Shown piece after piece: positions 52,988 through 61,799 of a DNA stretch of 64,000 bases. Every line of letters starts with the position of its first letter. Position 1 is the stretch's first letter. Location: assembly GCF_031769195.1 (NCBI RefSeq), contig NZ_JAVHNP010000003.1, forward strand, positions 124,001-188,000, read 5' to 3'. Below the pieces are notes generated by a model. The model was not told where the DNA came from, ran no database searches, and was given only the letters and a program-made list of their open reading frames with translations. This DNA is from Vreelandella sp031769195. Its GTDB lineage: Bacteria > Pseudomonadota > Gammaproteobacteria > Pseudomonadales > Halomonadaceae. Made by a program: the position numbers and the translations under genes.

Positions 52988-54537
52988 TGAACTCACTCAG
53001 CCAACACGCCTGCGACCACCTTGCTGAGCTACTAGCAGGTTTTGATTTATCCGCTGCTACGCCTTTTAGTAATTGGATTAATGGCGAAGTAGTCGCAGGT
53101 GAGGGAGAGAGTATCACCCTGATAAACCCTGCTACCGGCGAAGCACTGTTGAGCTACCGGGATGCAGGCGCTGGTTTGATTGAGCGTGCGACTCAAGCAG
53201 CGCAGCGGGGTCAGCGCGCGTGGATGGCACTAACCGCCAGCGAGCGTGGGCGGCGTATGAACGCCGCGATACGCGGCTTAGAGGGCCATGAAGAGGCGCT
53301 GGCGCAGTTGGAAAGCGTAGTGGCCGGTAAGCCAATCCGCGACTGCCGAGCCGAAGTAGGCAAAGTGCGGGAGATGTTTGAATACTATGCGGGCTGGTGC
53401 GACAAGCAGCATGGCGAAGTGATTCCGGTGCCTACCTCGCATCTTAACTATGTGCGCCACGTGCCCTATGGCGTGGTGGGGCAAATTACCCCCTGGAACG
53501 CGCCGATGTTTACCTGCGCCTGGCAGTTGGCCCCTGCCATTGCCGCAGGGAATGGCGTGGTGCTGAAGCCTTCCGAATTAACGCCTTTTACCTCGGTTGT
53601 GATCGCTAAACAGCTCGAAAGTGGCGGGCTGCCTAAGGGGTTGATCAATATCGTCAACGGGTTAGGCAAAACGACCGGCACAGCGCTGACGGACCACCCC
53701 ACCATCAGCAAGCTGGTGTTTGTCGGCTCGCCTCAAAGTGGCCGTATGATTGCCGAAGCCGGGGCACGCCGCTTGGTGCCCAGCGTATTAGAACTGGGCG
53801 GTAAATCCGCCAATATTGTGTTTGCCGATGCCAAGTTAGACGAAGCCGTTGCCGGTGCCCAAGCCGCCATTTTTGCCGCTGCGGGCCAAAGCTGTGTGGC
53901 GGGGTCGCGCCTATTGATTGAGCGCTCGGTGTTTGAGCAAGTCACTAGCCGCTTAGCACGTGCGGCAGAGCAGATTGCGGTTGGGTTGCCCAGCGATGAA
54001 GCAACACGCATGGGGCCGCTACAAAATCGCCGTCAATTTGAGCAGGTCACTCGTATGATTGAGGCCGCCGAGGCAGCAGGCGCGAGAGTGTTAACTGGGG
54101 GCAAACGTCCTGAAGGCTTGTCTGACGAAGCCCAGGGCTACTTTATCGCCCCCACGGTGCTGGTGGATGTTACTCCCGAGATGGAGATTGCGCAGCAAGA
54201 GGTGTTCGGCCCGGTGCTCATCGCTATGGCCTTTGACCGTGAAGAGGAAGCCATCCGACTGGCCAATGATACCCGTTTTGGCTTGGCGGGTGCGGTGTGG
54301 AGCCAGGATGTCGCACGGGCGCATCGCGTTGCCGGGCAACTGCGTGCTGGCACGGTATGGATCAATAGCTATAAGGCCATCAGCGTGATGTCACCGTTTG
54401 GTGGCTTTGGTGATAGCGGTTTTGGCCGCTCTAGCGGTTTGGATGGCCTACGCGAATACACGGTGCCGCAAAGCGTCTGGGTGGAAACCGCGCCAGAGGC
54501 CAGCGTGGCGTTTGGTTATGGCAGTGGTGTTGGTTGA
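52987..54537 (+). CDS. NAD(P)-dependent aldehyde dehydrogenase
   Basis: A 516-residue aldehyde dehydrogenase. The N-terminal domain is normal and the catalytic motifs are LELGGKSANIVFAD (Glu) and GQSCVAGSRL (Cys), with GQITPWNAPMF and FGPVLIAMAFDREEEAIRLAND typical of the betaine/aromatic aldehyde dehydrogenase branch. It overlaps the dehydrogenase gene by one base. Its stop overlaps the 3' end of the convergent LysR gene by 22 bp. Confidence 0.88.
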   Translation: MNSLSQHACDHLAELLAGFDLSAATPFSNWINGEVVAGEGESITLINPATGEALLSYRDAGAGLIERATQAAQRGQRAWMALTASERGRRMNAAIRGLEGHEEALAQLESVVAGKPIRDCRAEVGKVREMFEYYAGWCDKQHGEVIPVPTSHLNYVRHVPYGVVGQITPWNAPMFTCAWQLAPAIAAGNGVVLKPSELTPFTSVVIAKQLESGGLPKGLINIVNGLGKTTGTALTDHPTISKLVFVGSPQSGRMIAEAGARRLVPSVLELGGKSANIVFADAKLDEAVAGAQAAIFAAAGQSCVAGSRLLIERSVFEQVTSRLARAAEQIAVGLPSDEATRMGPLQNRRQFEQVTRMIEAAEAAGARVLTGGKRPEGLSDEAQGYFIAPTVLVDVTPEMEIAQQEVFGPVLIAMAFDREEEAIRLANDTRFGLAGAVWSQDVARAHRVAGQLRAGTVWINSYKAISVMSPFGGFGDSGFGRSSGLDGLREYTVPQSVWVETAPEASVAFGYGSGVG

Positions 54538-55454
54538 TGTAACGCTGGGTCGCGAAACGCTTGCATCCAGCGCTGTAGATGGCGCAGTAGTAGGATGCTG
54601 GCTTTTGGCTGTTGGCGTCCTACCCGCGTCACCATATGGGCCTGGGAGCGCTGAAACAGCGGGTGATCGACCGGGCGGGCTACCAGCGTCCCCACTTCCA
54701 AATCGTGGGCGACGGCAAAAGCGGGCAGCAGGGTGATGCCCATGCCGCTGCGTACATATTGCGCCAGAATCACCATGGAGTTGGTATTCATCGCCATGCG
54801 CGGGGCTATGCGAGACTGCTGGAAGGCTTGGTCGACCATTTGACGCACCCCATGGGTGGTATCCCACATGGCCATGGGCTGGTCGCTAAGCTGAGTCAGC
54901 GTAAGTGGCGTAGTTTGGGAGGTTAAAGGGTGACTGGGCGGTAAAATCGCCATCAACGGCTGGGGGCTGGAGGCCCAGAAACGCAGTTGGGGATGTGTGC
55001 GCTCATGAAACATCAAACCGATATGGCTATGATCGCCCACAATCGCGTCAATGATGCCCGAGGTACCCGCCGTATGAATATCGAGCTGAATGCCCGCATA
55101 GCGCTGGGTAAATTCGTGCAGAGGGGAGGCCACTAAGTCACTGACAAACCCTTCGCCAACGGTGAGGGAGATCTTGCCAGTCTCCATGCGCTGGTAGGAT
55201 TCCAGTGAGGCAATAAAGCCTTCATCTAGGGCACCACGGCGCTCGCAATACTCAAGCAGCATTTCACCTACGGGGGTAGGTGAAATGCCATCGCGTTGGC
55301 GCTCCATGAGCGTTGCTCCCAGGGCTTCTTCCAGCAGCGTAATTTGCCGGCTCACCGCCGAGGGAGCAATATCCAAGCGCGCCGCCGCTCGGCGCACAGA
55401 ACCAGATTCAAGGGTAACGCGAAAGTACACTAAGCGTTGATGAGGTATGTCCAT
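54516..55454 (-). CDS. LysR-family transcriptional regulator
   Basis: A 312-residue LysR regulator: the N-terminal helix-turn-helix reads LVYFRVTLESGSVRRAAARLDIAPSAVSRQITLLEEALG, followed by the LysR substrate-binding domain. The 3' end overlaps the aldehyde dehydrogenase gene on the other strand by 22 bp. It is the plausible regulator of that catabolic group, though it is convergent rather than divergent. Confidence 0.86.
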   Translation of the reverse strand: MDIPHQRLVYFRVTLESGSVRRAAARLDIAPSAVSRQITLLEEALGATLMERQRDGISPTPVGEMLLEYCERRGALDEGFIASLESYQRMETGKISLTVGEGFVSDLVASPLHEFTQRYAGIQLDIHTAGTSGIIDAIVGDHSHIGLMFHERTHPQLRFWASSPQPLMAILPPSHPLTSQTTPLTLTQLSDQPMAMWDTTHGVRQMVDQAFQQSRIAPRMAMNTNSMVILAQYVRSGMGITLLPAFAVAHDLEVGTLVARPVDHPLFQRSQAHMVTRVGRQQPKASILLLRHLQRWMQAFRDPALHQPTPLP

Positions 55455-55517
55455 CGATAGCTGTTATACCTCTGCGGGATTGACCCTTGACTGGTCGTGC
55501 CATGCTGCAACGTTTTG

Positions 55518-55874
55518 CTATAGATATTTCAGCAGTTTTTGCAGCTTGTTCATATCGGAGGAGTCGCCGACGAGGCGAACATCCCCTGCCACCATGCCGT
55601 CTAGAAATGCCTGCTGGGTCGGCTTCTTGAGAATGCGTAGCGCGGCATCTTGATCGCGAAAGCGTAGCTCAAGGTCTAGATCGACGGGCAGCCCTTTGCC
55701 GGTGGTGATGCCGTTAGGCGTCATCCGGTAGTAGCGAGCAGTGCTCAGGTCTTCTGTAGCCACGCCCCAGTCGAGTCCGCGCATGCGTTCAAGTTGCTCA
55801 CGAAAGCGCGGCTTGCGGCGCAGTGCACGCTTGAGCATAAAGCCCAGCAGCCACAGCGTCAGCGAAAGCTTCAT
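55518..55874 (-). CDS. SCP2-like sterol-binding-domain protein
   Basis: A 118-residue protein with an N-terminal hydrophobic segment (LTLWLLGFMLKRALRR) and a C-terminal region that resembles the SCP2 lipid-binding domain (DLELRFRDQDAALRILKKPTQQAFLDGMVAGDVRLVGDSSDMNKLQKLL). Its start overlaps the HU stop by one base (TAATG). Function is unknown; a lipid-binding or transfer role is inferred from the fold. Confidence 0.6.
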   Translation of the reverse strand: MKLSLTLWLLGFMLKRALRRKPRFREQLERMRGLDWGVATEDLSTARYYRMTPNGITTGKGLPVDLDLELRFRDQDAALRILKKPTQQAFLDGMVAGDVRLVGDSSDMNKLQKLLKYL

Positions 55875-56146
55875 TAGGAAACAGCGTCCTTCAGAGCTTT
55901 ACCTGGCTTAAACGCCACGTTTTTGCTGGCCGGGATTTGCAGCGGTGCGCCGGTTTGCGGGTTTTTACCGGTGCGGGCAGCGCGCTCACGAACGGTGAAG
56001 GTACCAAATCCGATCAGTGCGACGTCTTCGCCTTTGGCGACGCTGTTAGTAATTTCGTCCAGGATGACATTGAGGACTTGGCCCGCTTTGTCTTTAGACA
56101 GGTCAGCACTTTCAGCGATAGCAGCAGCGAGTTCAGGTTTGCGCAT
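55874..56146 (-). CDS. HU-family DNA-binding protein
   Basis: A 90-residue nucleoid protein with the HU signature: RKPELAAAIAESADLSKDKAGQVLNVILDEI, IGFGTFTVRERAARTGKNPQTG and PASKNVAFKPGKALKDAV. The start at 56146 has GGAG 8 bp upstream; a longer frame to 56179 is not supported. HU bends and compacts DNA. It shares its stop with the start of the SCP2-like gene. Confidence 0.93.
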   Translation of the reverse strand: MRKPELAAAIAESADLSKDKAGQVLNVILDEITNSVAKGEDVALIGFGTFTVRERAARTGKNPQTGAPLQIPASKNVAFKPGKALKDAVS

Positions 56147-56247
56147 AAAGGAATCTCCCTTGTGAAAAACAAACATCAATGTTGTTGGTAGCTCAGCTCA
56201 CCCCAACAGGCAGAGCTTCTTCAGCCTAGTCGTGAATGCGGCGAAAA

Positions 56248-57450
56248 TCAGCCTAGCAGGGCTGGGGCAGCTCTGGAAAGCTCCACTTTCCTTCTCACGC
56301 AGCCGCCTGTCAACGCAAAACCAATCAAACGTCCGTCTTTATCTTCGGCCAGCGCGGTAAAATCACCGCCTTCGCCTTCTATGCGCCAGCGCTCTGGCGG
56401 CTGTAAAGGCGGGTAGGCCACCACAGGCAACAGCGGGGTTTTCACCACCACCGGCCACGCACCAAAGCTCACCGAGGTTGGAGTGCCGCCCAGGGTTGCG
56501 GCCAACGCTTTCACACTGGCCTGCAATGGCTGCACGTACATGGCGTTTACTCCGTCGATGCAGGCTACGTCGCCCAGCGCATAGATATGCGGATGGGTCG
56601 TGCGTAGCTGTCGGTCCACCTGTATGCCACTCGGGCTAACGCACAGCCCTGCGGCTTCAGCAAGCTGCGTTCGGGGGGCCAAGCCGGTCGCGAAGAGCAG
56701 GATATCGACGGTGTGGCGCTCGCCATTGTCTAGCTGTAGCGCTAAATCGTTATCCGCATCTTGAGAAAATGCCGCTAAGGTGCGCCCCATCGCTAAGCGG
56801 ATACCCGCTGTTTCAAACGCATCGGCCAGCGCATGGCCTAACGGTTCGGGGAGAAGGCGGGGCAGCGGGGCGCTCTCTGGCGCGATCAGGGTGACCTGGT
56901 GCCCGCCTGCGTGCAGGTCGTTGGCAAATTCACAGCCGACTAACCCTGCGCCAAGAATCGCCACGCGGGTTGGCTGGGTAAGCGCACGGTGTAGGCGTCG
57001 GTAGTCATCTAAGTCGTTGACGGTAAAGCAGCGCTCGGCCAGCTCGCTCGGTATGTGAAATGGCGTGCGAGGGGCCGCACCGGTGGCGAGCACCACGTCA
57101 TCGTAGCCAAGCGTTGCCCCGCTGCTGAGTTGCAGCACTTGGTTATCCACATCCAGTTGGGTGACGTGGGTGTGGGTAACGAGATAGGCATCTAATTCAT
57201 CGGCGAGCGCATCTGCACTACGCTGGGCAAGCTGCTCAGGGCTCAAGCGCTTGGCAAAGCCGGTTGAAAGCAGCGGTTTGCTGTAATCATCGCCGCTGTC
57301 AGCGCTAATCAGCGCGATGGTGCGTGTATCCCCTTGGCGTCGCAGCGTGCGGGCTAAGCCAATACCTGCCATTCCAGTACCAATAATCACCAGCGCAGCG
57401 TGGTGGTGGCCAGTGGAGTGGGGTTTAGAAGTCGAGCGTAGATCGGGCAT
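56248..57450 (-). CDS. Rubredoxin--NAD+ reductase (FAD-dependent)
   Basis: A 400-residue pyridine-nucleotide reductase. The FAD motif ALVIIGTGMAGIGLARTLRRQG is at the N-terminus, the NAD motif AILGAGLVGCEFANDLH in the middle, and the C-terminal ALGDVACIDG completes the FAD site. It matches the rubredoxin reductase that lies near HU and ubiC in Pseudomonas, where rubredoxin genes follow; none is visible here. It is divergent from ubiC. TTG 57462 is a possible but less likely start. Confidence 0.85.
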   Translation of the reverse strand: MPDLRSTSKPHSTGHHHAALVIIGTGMAGIGLARTLRRQGDTRTIALISADSGDDYSKPLLSTGFAKRLSPEQLAQRSADALADELDAYLVTHTHVTQLDVDNQVLQLSSGATLGYDDVVLATGAAPRTPFHIPSELAERCFTVNDLDDYRRLHRALTQPTRVAILGAGLVGCEFANDLHAGGHQVTLIAPESAPLPRLLPEPLGHALADAFETAGIRLAMGRTLAAFSQDADNDLALQLDNGERHTVDILLFATGLAPRTQLAEAAGLCVSPSGIQVDRQLRTTHPHIYALGDVACIDGVNAMYVQPLQASVKALAATLGGTPTSVSFGAWPVVVKTPLLPVVAYPPLQPPERWRIEGEGGDFTALAEDKDGRLIGFALTGGCVRRKVELSRAAPALLG

Positions 57451-57537
57451 GTCGTCACCCAAGGTCGTTGGAGCAAAAGCCTTTCAGGCCACCATGTTAC
57501 ACTAGCCACCTCTTTGTTGACTGCCATGGAGGCCCAG

Positions 57538-58110
57538 GTGATCTCCCCCGAGTTAACCGCGCCCACATCTTCGCACTTTCCTCATTGGCTGCCCGTTGCC
57601 GCCTCACAGCCAGCGATGAGCGCTCCCTGGTGGCAGTGGGTGGCCTCCACCGATTCCTTAACGGCGCGTCTTACCGCGGCGGGGGCACCGGGCAGGTTTC
57701 GGGTGCGGCTGCTGCGTCAACGGGTGGGCTTGCCGCAGCTAGACGAAGCGTTGGCGCTGGGTATTGCGCCGCGCCGCTATGCTTGGCTGCGGGAGGTGGC
57801 GCTATGCATTGATGACACCCCTTGGGTGGTGGCGCGTTCGGTGGCACCGCTTCATCAGTTGCAGGGTAAGGGGTTGGGCGGTCTTGGCGAGCGCTCGCTG
57901 GGCAGCTGGCTGTTTCAGCAGCCTGATTTGGTCCGCGGCCCGCTCCAGGTCACGGCGCAGCCGCCTCGCTTTGTAGCAAAAGGGAGTGATGGCAATGCCA
58001 CCAGTCGGTGGGGGCGGCGCTCGGTGTTTCAGCACGGAGGGCTTTCGCTACTGGTACAGGAGTATTTTTTGTCTACCATGGCAGAAGCACTTAGCCTGCC
58101 ATCTCACTAG
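57538..58110 (+). CDS. ubiC: Chorismate lyase UbiC
   Basis: UbiC splits chorismate into 4-hydroxybenzoate and pyruvate, the entry step of ubiquinone synthesis. RYAWLREVALCIDDTPWVVARSVAPL, GERSLGSWLF and TSRWGRRSVFQHGGLSLLVQEYFL match the family. GTG at 57538 has GGAGG 5 bp upstream and was chosen; ATG at 57526 would add four residues but has no such site. It precedes ubiA by 32 bp in the order of the pathway. Confidence 0.9.
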   Translation: MISPELTAPTSSHFPHWLPVAASQPAMSAPWWQWVASTDSLTARLTAAGAPGRFRVRLLRQRVGLPQLDEALALGIAPRRYAWLREVALCIDDTPWVVARSVAPLHQLQGKGLGGLGERSLGSWLFQQPDLVRGPLQVTAQPPRFVAKGSDGNATSRWGRRSVFQHGGLSLLVQEYFLSTMAEALSLPSH

Positions 58111-58142
58111 GCTAATCTTGGCGTTTGATTAACGAGGTAAGC

Positions 58143-59039
58143 ATGAGCATGGACCGTTCTCTGTTGCGGCCAACGGGCTGGGCCCGGGTGGCAGACTTCT
58201 TACAGCTAATGCGCTTAGATCGGCCTATCGGCACTTGGCTGCTCATGTGGCCCACCCTTTGGGCGCTATGGGTGGCGGCAGAGGGCGTACCTGGGCGTAG
58301 TGTGCTGCTGATTTTTATTGCCGGTGTGTACGTGATGCGAGCGGCAGGCTGTGTGGTGAACGACTATGCCGACCGTCATGTTGATGGCCATGTAAAGCGC
58401 ACCAAGCATCGGCCGCTGGCCACAGGGCGCATTAGCGAAACGGAAGCACAGCTGCTGTTTGTGGCGCTGGTGGCCGCGGCCTTTATTCTGGTATTACTGA
58501 CCAACTGGTTTACGGTACTGCTCTCTGTGGGGGGCGTAGTGCTGGCGTTTATTTACCCGTTTATGAAGCGCTACACCCATTTTCCTCAGGTGGTGCTGGG
58601 GGCGGCGTTCTCCTGGGCGATTCCCATGGCGTTTGGTGCCGTGCTCGGCCACGTGCCGTTTGAGGCCTGGATACTGTTCAGCGCCAACCTGCTCTGGACC
58701 GTGGCTTACGATACGCAGTACGCCATGGTGGATCGTGACGATGATCTGAAAATTGGCATTAAATCCACGGCGGTACTGTTTGGCAGCGCTGACCGGGTGA
58801 TGATTGGTTTGCTGCAGTTAGCGACGCTTGCGCTGTTGACCTGGGTGGGGCTACGAGTTGGATTAGGCGGTTTTTTCTGGCTCGGCTTAGTGGCGATGGC
58901 GGCAACGTTTGTGCATCAACAGCGGTTAATTTTTCACCGTGACCGGGATCGCTGCTTCCAGGCATTTTTGAATAACCATTGGTCGGGGCTGCTGGTGTTT
59001 GCCGGGTTGGCGTTGAGCTGGTGGCCAGTAGCGGGTTAA
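58143..59039 (+). CDS. ubiA: 4-Hydroxybenzoate octaprenyltransferase UbiA
   Basis: A 298-residue integral membrane prenyltransferase. The two Asp-rich motifs are present: NDYADRHVDGHVKRTKHRPLA and YDTQYAMVDRDDDLKIGIKSTA. The N-terminal LDRPIGTWLLMWPTLWALW is typical. ATG at 58143 follows GAGG 6 bp upstream. It acts right after UbiC, and its stop lies 9 bp before the first Pho box of phoB. Confidence 0.95.
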   Translation: MSMDRSLLRPTGWARVADFLQLMRLDRPIGTWLLMWPTLWALWVAAEGVPGRSVLLIFIAGVYVMRAAGCVVNDYADRHVDGHVKRTKHRPLATGRISETEAQLLFVALVAAAFILVLLTNWFTVLLSVGGVVLAFIYPFMKRYTHFPQVVLGAAFSWAIPMAFGAVLGHVPFEAWILFSANLLWTVAYDTQYAMVDRDDDLKIGIKSTAVLFGSADRVMIGLLQLATLALLTWVGLRVGLGGFFWLGLVAMAATFVHQQRLIFHRDRDRCFQAFLNNHWSGLLVFAGLALSWWPVAG

Positions 59040-59048
59040 TTCTACTGG

Positions 59049-59067
59049 GTGTCATAGAACTGTCATC
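59049..59067 (+). promoter_or_regulatory. phoB: Pho box 1 upstream of phoB
   Basis: GTGTCATAGAACTGTCATC matches the consensus CTGTCATAWAWCTGTCAYY at nearly all positions. It lies 84 bp before the phoB start, so phosphorylated PhoB can activate its own transcription. Confidence 0.8.
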
Positions 59068-59092
59068 AAGTCATGGTGTTATCGTCACAGAC

Positions 59093-59110
59093 ATGTCATT
59101 GAACTGTTTT
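59093..59110 (+). promoter_or_regulatory. phoB: Pho box 2 upstream of phoB
   Basis: ATGTCATTGAACTGTTTT is a weaker second box, 44 bp (four helical turns) from the first, with a CTGTNNT half-site decay. It lies about 41 bp before the phoB start. Confidence 0.5.
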
Positions 59111-59150
59111 CGTATAAACGAGTTTTCATTGCACACCGTGAGGCCCTGGA

Positions 59151-59840
59151 ATGACCGCCAAGACCGTACTGATCGTCGATGATGAGGCGCCCATTCGCGA
59201 GATGATCGCTGTGGCGCTGGAAATGGCTGACTATCGCGTGCTTGAAGCGGACAACGCCCAGGATGCCCACGCGATGGTCGTTGACCACCAGCCCGACCTG
59301 CTGTTGCTGGATTGGATGATGCCGGGCACCAGCGGGATTGAGCTTGCTCGCCGCTTAAAGCGCGAAGAAGCGACCGCTGAACTGCCGATTATTATGCTCA
59401 CCGCCAAAGGCGAAGAGGATAATAAAATTCAGGGGTTAGAAGCTGGCGCCGATGACTACATCACCAAGCCGTTTTCACCCCGTGAACTGGTGGCTAGGTT
59501 AAAAGCGGTGCTGCGTAGGGCGACGCCGCGAGGGGTGGAAGATCCGATTGAGATTAACGGGCTGCTGCTGGACCCGGTAAGCCATCGCGTGAGTGCCCAT
59601 GGCAAAGCATTGGAAATGGGCCCGACGGAGTACCGCCTGCTACAGTTTTTCATGACCCACCAAGAGCGTGCTTATACACGCAGTCAACTGCTGGACCAAG
59701 TATGGGGCGGTAACGTGTATGTGGAAGAGCGCACGGTGGATGTGCATATTCGCCGCTTACGCAAAGCGTTGGGTGAGGCACACCAGAACCTTATCCAAAC
59801 GGTGCGCGGCACTGGGTATCGTTTCTCTGCACGGGTGTAG
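59151..59840 (+). CDS. phoB: Phosphate regulon response regulator PhoB
   Basis: A 229-residue OmpR-family activator of the Pho regulon. Receiver domain with DDE acidic pocket and phosphoacceptor Asp54 (LLLDWMMPG), Lys in ITKPFSP, and a winged helix (PTEYRLLQFFMTHQERAYTRSQLLDQVWG, VDVHIRRLRKAL). It precedes phoR by 2 bp and carries Pho boxes upstream. Confidence 0.95.
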   Translation: MTAKTVLIVDDEAPIREMIAVALEMADYRVLEADNAQDAHAMVVDHQPDLLLLDWMMPGTSGIELARRLKREEATAELPIIMLTAKGEEDNKIQGLEAGADDYITKPFSPRELVARLKAVLRRATPRGVEDPIEINGLLLDPVSHRVSAHGKALEMGPTEYRLLQFFMTHQERAYTRSQLLDQVWGGNVYVEERTVDVHIRRLRKALGEAHQNLIQTVRGTGYRFSARV

Positions 59841-59842
59841 CT

Positions 59843-61135
59843 GTGCGCCTGTGGAGCCGTGAAATTTGGCGTATCGTCTGGCTGGCTACGGTGGGTGTTT
59901 CCCTCGGATGGCTGCTGGGCTATCCCGGCACCGGGCTGGCTGCTGGCTTGCTGTTTTGCTTGGTCTATCACCTTCGACAACTGCGCGCCTTGTATCAATG
60001 GCTAACGCTGCATCCCCATGATGAGCCGCCGGCAGCCAAGGGTATGTGGGGAGAGTTGTTTGATCGCTTGTATCGCTATCAAAAAAGCCAGCGTATTACC
60101 CAAAACCGCCTGCGCGCCACGTTAGCACGCATCCAAGAGTCTTCTGAGGCGATGCGCGACAGCGTCGTTATGCTAGACCGCCACGGTGATTTAGAGTGGT
60201 GGAACAGTGCCGCAACCGACATGCTTGGGCTGCAAACAGCCCATGATCGTGGCCAGCATATTACCAACCTACTGCGTGACCCCGGCTTTATCAGTTACTT
60301 CAATGCGCGTGAGTATGGTGAACCGTTAACGCTGACGTCGCCTATCGATGAGCGCCGTATTCTGCAGTATCAAATAACGCTATATGGCGATGATGAGCGT
60401 CTGGTGATGGCGCGGGATATTACCCGGCTGCATCGCCTTGAGCAGATGCGTCGCGATTTCGTGGCCAACGTTTCCCATGAACTGCGCACTCCGCTGACGG
60501 TGCTGTCGGGCTATTTGGAAACCTACGGAGACCTTAAAGAGCTGTTGCCGCCACGTTTGGGCAAAGGAATTGGTCAAATGGAAGAGCAGACCAAGCGCAT
60601 GCAGAACTTGGTGAACGACCTCCTGCTGCTCTCCCGACTTGAAATTGACCGAGGGGGCGAAGATCATCAGCCATTAGCCGTAGGGCCAATGCTGGAGAGT
60701 ATTCGCCGAGATGCGTTAGCGCTTTCACACCAGCAGCATAGCGTACAGGTGGTGCTAGAGAGCGAGGCGCGCTTGGTGGGCAGTGAGCAGGAACTGCGCA
60801 GCGCGATCTCGAACCTAGCGTTTAACGCGGTACGCTACACGCCTGCGGGTAGCCAAATTACCCTTCGCTGGGCGTCGATGCCCAATGGCAGCGCCTGTAT
60901 CGAGGTAGATGATGACGGTGAGGGGATTGATCCAGTGCATATCCCCCGCCTAACGGAGCGTTTCTATCGTGTTGATAAAGGGCGCAGTACCGCCACTGGC
61001 GGTACGGGACTCGGCCTTGCCATTGTGAAACACGTTCTGCTGCGCCATGATGCCCTGCTTCAAGTGGAGTCGTTGCCGGGTGAAGGCGCGCTCTTCCGCT
61101 GTGTATTTCCTTCTGCACGTGTTGTTAACGACTAA
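59843..61135 (+). CDS. phoR: Phosphate regulon sensor kinase PhoR
   Basis: A 430-residue membrane kinase that phosphorylates PhoB under phosphate starvation. Two hydrophobic segments at about 10-45, a PAS-like domain (MLDRHGDLEWWNSAATDMLGL), the phosphoacceptor His212 in FVANVSHELRTPLTVL, and the ATP site (NLAFNAVRYTP, DDDGEGIDP, GTGLGLAIVKH) are visible. Starts at GTG 59843, 2 bp after the phoB stop. Confidence 0.95.
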   Translation: MRLWSREIWRIVWLATVGVSLGWLLGYPGTGLAAGLLFCLVYHLRQLRALYQWLTLHPHDEPPAAKGMWGELFDRLYRYQKSQRITQNRLRATLARIQESSEAMRDSVVMLDRHGDLEWWNSAATDMLGLQTAHDRGQHITNLLRDPGFISYFNAREYGEPLTLTSPIDERRILQYQITLYGDDERLVMARDITRLHRLEQMRRDFVANVSHELRTPLTVLSGYLETYGDLKELLPPRLGKGIGQMEEQTKRMQNLVNDLLLLSRLEIDRGGEDHQPLAVGPMLESIRRDALALSHQQHSVQVVLESEARLVGSEQELRSAISNLAFNAVRYTPAGSQITLRWASMPNGSACIEVDDDGEGIDPVHIPRLTERFYRVDKGRSTATGGTGLGLAIVKHVLLRHDALLQVESLPGEGALFRCVFPSARVVND

Positions 61136-61459
61136 CACGTCATCGTACCGACCCCTGTCTGTTCCTAAATGCATAACCTATGTACAAGTGTGCCATATTG
61201 GCATACAAGCATGGTCAAACACTGCGCATGTGTCATAAGTAGTCAGTTAATGGACGCTTTGAGCCTGCATAAAGGTGTTTGTTGGCATCAGAATTGTTTT
61301 ATAAGTTCTTGTCTATAAATAGTTTTTATTTTCAAGAGAAATAGTTGGCACATCGGCTGCAATATTCTTAGCAAGGAAGACTACCGCAGGAACTGGTAAG
61401 ACGATAAGTCACTCTTCCTTAAATAATGCGGTATTTCACAGCGATCGAGGAGGCGGAAT
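61136..61459. promoter_or_regulatory. Intergenic region after phoR
   Basis: 324 bp without a gene. It holds a palindrome TGCCATATTGGCA at 61191-61203 and the 12-mer CGCATGTGTCAT at 61225-61236 that recurs before the second secreted-protein gene. The stretch near 61300-61345 is AT-rich. A GAGGAGG ribosome site precedes the next gene. No terminator for phoR is obvious. Confidence 0.5.
61225..61236. repeat. Shared upstream 12-mer, copy 1
   Basis: CGCATGTGTCAT occurs here 235 bp before the first secreted-protein gene and again 228 bp before its paralogue, a matching position that suggests a shared control element. Confidence 0.5.
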
Positions 61460-61762
61460 ATGATGTCCAAGGAACTACTCAAGAAAGCTGGTATTTTAGG
61501 TGTTACTTTTGGCTTGGTAGCCAGCCCATTAGCATTCGCTCAGGAGCCTGCAAACCCGGCAGACAACATCTCTCCTGACGAGCAACCTGTCGAATCCCAT
61601 TCTGAGGGTACTGGTAACCCAGCAGAGTATGAGAATGAAGATTTGACGACAGATCATGGCACCCAAGGCCCAGATACTGTCAATGAGCCGAACTCAAATG
61701 ATATGAGTGACGACTCCGAATACACCCCGGATGAAGTCGTAGAAGAAAATAGCGGCATGTAA
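61460..61762 (+). CDS. Small secreted acidic protein, paralogue 1
   Basis: A 100-residue protein with a signal peptide (KELLKKAGILGVTFGLVASPLAFAQ, cleaved about residue 27) and an acidic low-complexity mature part (about a quarter Asp/Glu). Motifs AEYENEDLTTDHG and EYTPDEVVEENSG resemble repeats in the second paralogue. A GAGGAGG lies before the ATG. I do not recognise a known family; a periplasmic or secreted role is inferred from the signal peptide. Confidence 0.68.
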   Translation: MMSKELLKKAGILGVTFGLVASPLAFAQEPANPADNISPDEQPVESHSEGTGNPAEYENEDLTTDHGTQGPDTVNEPNSNDMSDDSEYTPDEVVEENSGM

Positions 61763-61799
61763 TTGGTAACAATTTTTTGCAAAGCTGTAGAAAACTCTT

